A stretch of 8,989 nt of DNA from JBGTIS01 sp041745535 (GTDB taxonomy: Bacteria > Bacteroidota > Bacteroidia > Cytophagales > Cyclobacteriaceae): assembly GCA_041745535.1 (NCBI GenBank), contig JBGTIS010000339.1:1-8989 (forward strand). Reading direction: 5' to 3'. This document shows, piece after piece, positions 6,509-8,989 of this stretch (the stretch's first letter is position 1; each line of letters begins with the position of its first letter). Both the position numbers and the translations under genes were made by a program. Under the pieces are notes generated by a model. It was not told where the DNA came from and searched no databases. It saw only the letters and a program-made list of their open reading frames with translations.

Positions 6509-7261
6509 TTAAGCGTTTTCTTTCCTTTCCAGATTTGTTTTCAGTTTTACAGGACTGCTCTTTTTTCTTAGCCGCATGTTCAAAACTTCTACGATGAGTG
6601 AAAACGCAACGGCAAAATAAATGTATCCTTTCGGCACATGCACATGGAAGCCATCTAAAACAAGCATAAATCCAATCAAAATCAGAAACGACAGTGCCAG
6701 AATCTGAAGCGTAGGATGCCGGTTAATGAAAGCGCTGATTTTTCCTGAAAACAGCATCATCACCCCAATAGAAATAACAACAGCAATAACCATAATAATT
6801 ACATGATCGGTAAGGCCAACAGCAGTAAGAATGGAGTCGAAGGAAAAGATAATATCCAGAAAAATAATCTGGGTAATTACAGAAGAAACAGTTACCTGCT
6901 TTTTGTCTTCGCTTTTTTCATGCATCTCTCCCTCAATTTTGTGATGAATTTCAGAGGTACTTTTCGCTAAAAGGAATAACCCGCCGGCAAAAAGAATCAA
7001 ATCACGGCCGCTTATATCCAATTCAAAAACTGAGAATAAAGGTTTGGTGAATCCGATGATATAGGTGATACCAAGCAATAGTAATATTCTGAAACCCATG
7101 GCAAACAGCAGCCCCAGGTTTCGGGCCCTAGCCTGGTTTTTTTCAGGCAACTTATTAGAAACAATTGAAATAAAAATGATGTTATCTATACCCAGCACTA
7201 TTTCTAAGAAAGAAAGTGTGAGTAAAGCCACCCAGGTTTCAGGTTGAGAAAATAATTCCAT
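6509..7261 (-). CDS. TerC family integral membrane protein
   Basis: This 250-residue protein belongs to the TerC/YgdQ/YoaE family of inner-membrane proteins. Several bacterial members export Mn2+ or help load metal onto exported enzymes; others confer tellurite resistance. Signature acidic motifs are present in membrane segments: FLEIVLGIDNIIF (residues 18-30, Glu20 and Asp26) and IIFLDIIFSFDSILTAVGL (132-150, Asp136 and Asp142), likely metal ligands. About seven membrane segments are predicted by eye: near residues 10-33, 49-71, 86-99, 130-150, 153-172, 185-203 and 211-227. A charged loop with several His and Glu (HHKIEGEMHEKSEDKK, 106-121) lies between the halves, and a basic tail follows residue 229. 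The length is normal for the single-domain form without CBS domains. It is divergent from pfkB. I saw no yybP-ykoY-like manganese riboswitch upstream. The first ATG fits the family start. The substrate is inferred. Confidence 0.93.
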   Translation of the reverse strand: MELFSQPETWVALLTLSFLEIVLGIDNIIFISIVSNKLPEKNQARARNLGLLFAMGFRILLLLGITYIIGFTKPLFSVFELDISGRDLILFAGGLFLLAKSTSEIHHKIEGEMHEKSEDKKQVTVSSVITQIIFLDIIFSFDSILTAVGLTDHVIIMVIAVVISIGVMMLFSGKISAFINRHPTLQILALSFLILIGFMLVLDGFHVHVPKGYIYFAVAFSLIVEVLNMRLRKKSSPVKLKTNLERKENA

Positions 7262-7341
7262 TAACTTACTATTAAATTTATTCGGGAAAAATATTGATTA
7301 TGATGTCTATTTCAAATAACCAAGGTGCTTTTTAATTGTTC

Positions 7342-7367
7342 TAAAGAGAAAAATAATTTTCTCTTTA
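7342..7367. promoter_or_regulatory. Perfect 11-bp inverted repeat between divergent terC-like gene and pfkB
   Basis: TAAAGAGAAAA (7342-7352) and TTTTCTCTTTA (7357-7367) are exact inverted copies separated by ATAA. The repeat lies 28 nt before the pfkB ATG and 80 nt before the start of the terC-like gene. It could be an operator for a dimeric regulator or an RNA hairpin in the pfkB leader. It is A/T-rich but too long and exact to dismiss as chance. Confidence 0.5.
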
Positions 7368-7395
7368 TACATTTCATGTAAGAGAATCCAATTCT

Positions 7396-8328
7396 ATGAA
7401 AATCATAACGTTAACCATTAATCCTGCTTTAGATAAAAGCTCTACGGTAAAGGGTATCGCTCCCGAAAAAAAACTGAGCTGTGAGGCCCCTATGTACAAT
7501 CCGGGTGGCGGTGGCATTAATGTTTCCCGGGCTATTCACAAACTTGGCGGCAATTCTCTGGCCATCTACACAGCAGGAGGATCCGCTGGAGATATGATTC
7601 ATCAGTTTCTGGATGAAGAAGGAATTGAGCAGCGGATAATTCCTGTTAAAAACCGGACACGCGAAAATTTTATTGTGCTAGACAGCCTTACCGATCGGCA
7701 ATTTCGGTTTGGAATGCCCGGTGCCTTTCTGTATGAGGAAGAATGGCAGGGATGCCTGGATGCGTTGAACCTCGTTGCGGCGGCAGCCAGTTTTATTGTA
7801 GCCAGTGGAAGTTTGCCGGAAGGGGTTCCGAGCGATTTTTATGCCCGGGTAGCCACCATTGCCAAAAATAATAAGACCAAACTGATTCTGGATACCTCTG
7901 GTAATCCACTGTTACAGGCAGCCAAGGTAGGCGTTTTTCTTTTGAAACCAAATCTGAGCGAATTATCAGCATTGGTACAAAAAGAATCGGTAACCGCGCT
8001 TGAACAGGAGGATATGGCACATACATTGGTTGAAAAAGGGAAATGCGAGGTGGTAGTAGTATCGCTGGGCGCACAGGGCGCCATGCTGGTTACCAAAGAT
8101 ATGGTTGAGTATGTACAGGCCCCTACTGTACATGCCAAAAGTACGGTAGGTGCCGGAGACAGTATGGTAGGCGCTATGGTACACTACCTTTCAAAAGGCA
8201 AATCATACACCGAAATGATTAGGTACGGAGTAGCTGCCGGATCAGCGGCAACCATGAACAAAGGTACGCAGTTATGTAACCTGAAAGATGTGGAAGCTTT
8301 GTATGAATGGATTATAAAAAGAAAATAG
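7396..8328 (+). CDS. pfkB: 6-phosphofructokinase, PfkB type (Pfk-2)
   Basis: This enzyme of the PfkB/ribokinase family phosphorylates fructose 6-phosphate with ATP to fructose 1,6-bisphosphate in glycolysis and is cytoplasmic. The 310 residues match E. coli Pfk-2 (309 residues) almost end to end, including NPGGGGINVSRAI (residues 35-47), the sugar-binding Asp13 and Lys26 (Asp14 and Lys27 in E. coli), GSLPEGV (138-144), KPNLSELSALV (184-194), VVSLGAQGA (231-239), the catalytic anion-hole motif STVGAGDSMVGAM (249-261, catalytic base Asp255) and RYGVAAGSAATMNKGTQLC (266-284). The last two make Pfk-2 more likely than FruK (1-phosphofructokinase) or LacC, though substrate choice among these is not certain from sequence. 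ATG at 7396 matches the family N-terminus; no strong Shine-Dalgarno precedes it. The gene stands alone, divergent from the terC-like gene, with the inverted repeat at 7342-7367 in its leader and a hairpin over its stop codon. Confidence 0.93.
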   Translation: MKIITLTINPALDKSSTVKGIAPEKKLSCEAPMYNPGGGGINVSRAIHKLGGNSLAIYTAGGSAGDMIHQFLDEEGIEQRIIPVKNRTRENFIVLDSLTDRQFRFGMPGAFLYEEEWQGCLDALNLVAAAASFIVASGSLPEGVPSDFYARVATIAKNNKTKLILDTSGNPLLQAAKVGVFLLKPNLSELSALVQKESVTALEQEDMAHTLVEKGKCEVVVVSLGAQGAMLVTKDMVEYVQAPTVHAKSTVGAGDSMVGAMVHYLSKGKSYTEMIRYGVAAGSAATMNKGTQLCNLKDVEALYEWIIKRK

Positions 8329-8350
8329 CCGAACCCGAAAGTTCGGCTAT
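8325..8350 (+). terminator. Hairpin overlapping the pfkB stop codon
   Basis: ATAGCCGAAC (8325-8334) pairs perfectly with GTTCGGCTAT (8341-8350) around the loop CCGAAA, and the TAG stop is inside the first arm. The stem is strong, but no T-run follows on either strand (AACATG on plus, TTTTCTTTT on minus). On the plus strand it is therefore more likely a 3'-end stabiliser or Rho-assisted site. On the minus strand the T-rich sequence after it could make it a terminator for the leftward sbcC transcript. Confidence 0.65.
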
Positions 8351-8734
8351 AACATGTTGAGAGAGTGGCTTGATCCAGAGGTGTTCAGCCAGCACCTCCA
8401 TACAATCAATTAACCGGAAAACCAGCTACCACTCTCATGTAAACATTTGAAAAGGAAGCTTTACAGCTTTATGTTTTACAAATAAAAGAAGATATTTACT
8501 ACACAGTCAAATTTTTTCGTTGAACTACCCTAATTATCAGGTAAAAAGCGAAATTCGCAGGATAGACTTTTTCTCATGCGTATAAAAAAAGTATTAACTA
8601 TCCGTAAATCTATTATATTTTATTTTTAACAGAAATTACGCCTTTATATATTCTGGTTTTCGCCTTCTTGAAATATTTATGGCAGCGCGGAAATAAATTT
8701 AGTACTGGAAATGAAGAAGTTTATCACTTTACGT
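8351..8734. other. Intergenic region of 384 nt between convergent pfkB and sbcC-like genes
   Basis: Two convergent genes normally need only a short gap, so this stretch is unusually long. Its left part is the paired element at 8352-8440. From about 8441 to 8734 the DNA is A/T-rich, and I see no gene, no tRNA and no clear terminator. A short direct repeat AGCTTTACAGCTTTA lies near 8457-8471. Confidence 0.5.
8352..8440. other. Nested inverted repeats, possible structured RNA element
   Basis: GAGAGTGG (8361-8368) pairs exactly with CCACTCTC (8429-8436); outside it ACAT (8352-8355) pairs with ATGT (8437-8440), leaving a five-nucleotide bulge on the left. Inside is a second perfect stem, GAGGTG (8378-8383) with CACCTC (8393-8398), with a nine-nucleotide loop. 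The right-hand part between the stems contains CCGGAAAACCAG. The layout suggests a folded RNA of about 90 nt on one of the strands, but I cannot match it to a known family. The plus strand also has a 19-codon ORF (8354-8413, MLREWLDPEVFSQHLHTIN) that begins inside the outer stem. No promoter or terminator of its own is evident. Confidence 0.45.
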
Positions 8735-8989
8735 TTACTGCCAGCTGCAACTGATGATGCTGCCTTTTTCGCGGTCGTTTTCCACTTTCAGAAAAACATC
8801 TATTTCCTGCTGTAATTCTTCTACATGAGAAATAATTCCTACTATCCTGTTTTCTTTCCGCAACGATTTTAAGGTATCGAAAACAATGCGCAGCGACTCT
8901 TTATCCAACGCGCCAAAACCTTCGTCCAGGAAAAAGAAACTCTGTTCAGCATTGTTTAGTGATTTTACATTTTCGGCAAGGGCAAGGGC
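8735..8989 (-). CDS. sbcC: SbcC-like nuclease ATPase subunit, C-terminal end (N-terminus beyond window)
   Basis: The last 84 residues of an SMC-like ATPase of the SbcC/Rad50 family are visible, read from the window edge to the TAA at 8737-8735. They contain the Walker B and D-loop segment FFFLDEGFGALDKESL (residues 18-33 of the visible part) and the H-loop GIISHVEELQQEID (about 53-66), in the order and spacing usual for SbcC C-termini. In that family the ATPase works with the SbcD nuclease to cleave hairpins and protein-blocked DNA ends in the cytoplasm. The Walker A motif, coiled coil and zinc hook lie outside the window. RecF, RecN and other SMC-type ATPases share Walker B, but LDEGFGALD followed by ISHVEEL is typical of SbcC. 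The sbcD partner would be expected further right. Confidence 0.88.
   Translation of the reverse strand, partial: ALALAENVKSLNNAEQSFFFLDEGFGALDKESLRIVFDTLKSLRKENRIVGIISHVEELQQEIDVFLKVENDREKGSIISCSWQ

Noticed and set aside
7262..7341. Possible manganese riboswitch upstream of the terC-like gene
   Set aside because: The leader is short and A/T-rich and lacks the G/C-rich paired elements expected of a yybP-ykoY aptamer.

Overview
The window looks like an ordinary chromosomal stretch of a low-to-moderate-GC member of the Bacteroidota, perhaps a Cytophagales-like marine or soil bacterium. The order is inference. The evidence is: almost no Shine-Dalgarno sequences in front of genes; two possible promoters resembling the Bacteroidota -33 TTG / -7 TAnnTTTG type; A/T-rich intergenic DNA; and the gene content, namely a large secreted glycine-rich/Ig-like repeat protein and lipid-free exported DUF3108 and DUF4174 proteins.

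Layout. Positions 1-2351 (minus) hold the first 783 residues of a very large exported surface protein that continues past the left edge. It has a signal peptide, a polyglycine-rich region, a cadherin-like stretch and at least two near-identical tandem bacterial Ig-like repeats, with a third starting. Next come a small unrecognised minus-strand ORF (2624-2917), a gene-free stretch with a nested palindrome (3121-3192), a DUF427 gene (3264-3545, minus), a small helical hypothetical protein (3790-4026, plus), a free-methionine-sulfoxide-reductase-like GAF protein that has lost its catalytic residues (4067-4546, minus), an exported DUF4174 protein (4735-5187, plus) and, convergent with it, an exported DUF3108 protein (5202-5999, minus).

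The stretch 6000-6508 holds at most one doubtful ORF and a strong, probably bidirectional terminator. It is followed by a TerC-family membrane protein (6509-7261, minus), divergent from a PfkB-type 6-phosphofructokinase (7396-8328, plus). The 135-nt gap between them carries an 11-bp perfect inverted repeat. After pfkB there is a hairpin over its stop codon, then a separate 89-nt element with nested stems that also contains a 19-codon ORF. The right edge is the C-terminus of an SbcC-like nuclease ATPase (8735-8989, minus).

No clear operon or multi-gene system is visible: almost every gene is alone between divergent or convergent neighbours. I found no mobile element, CRISPR array, tRNA or rRNA. 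The items most worth a second look are the GAF protein with a rearranged cysteine pattern, the structured element after pfkB, the nested palindrome at 3121-3192, and the repeat-bearing surface protein.
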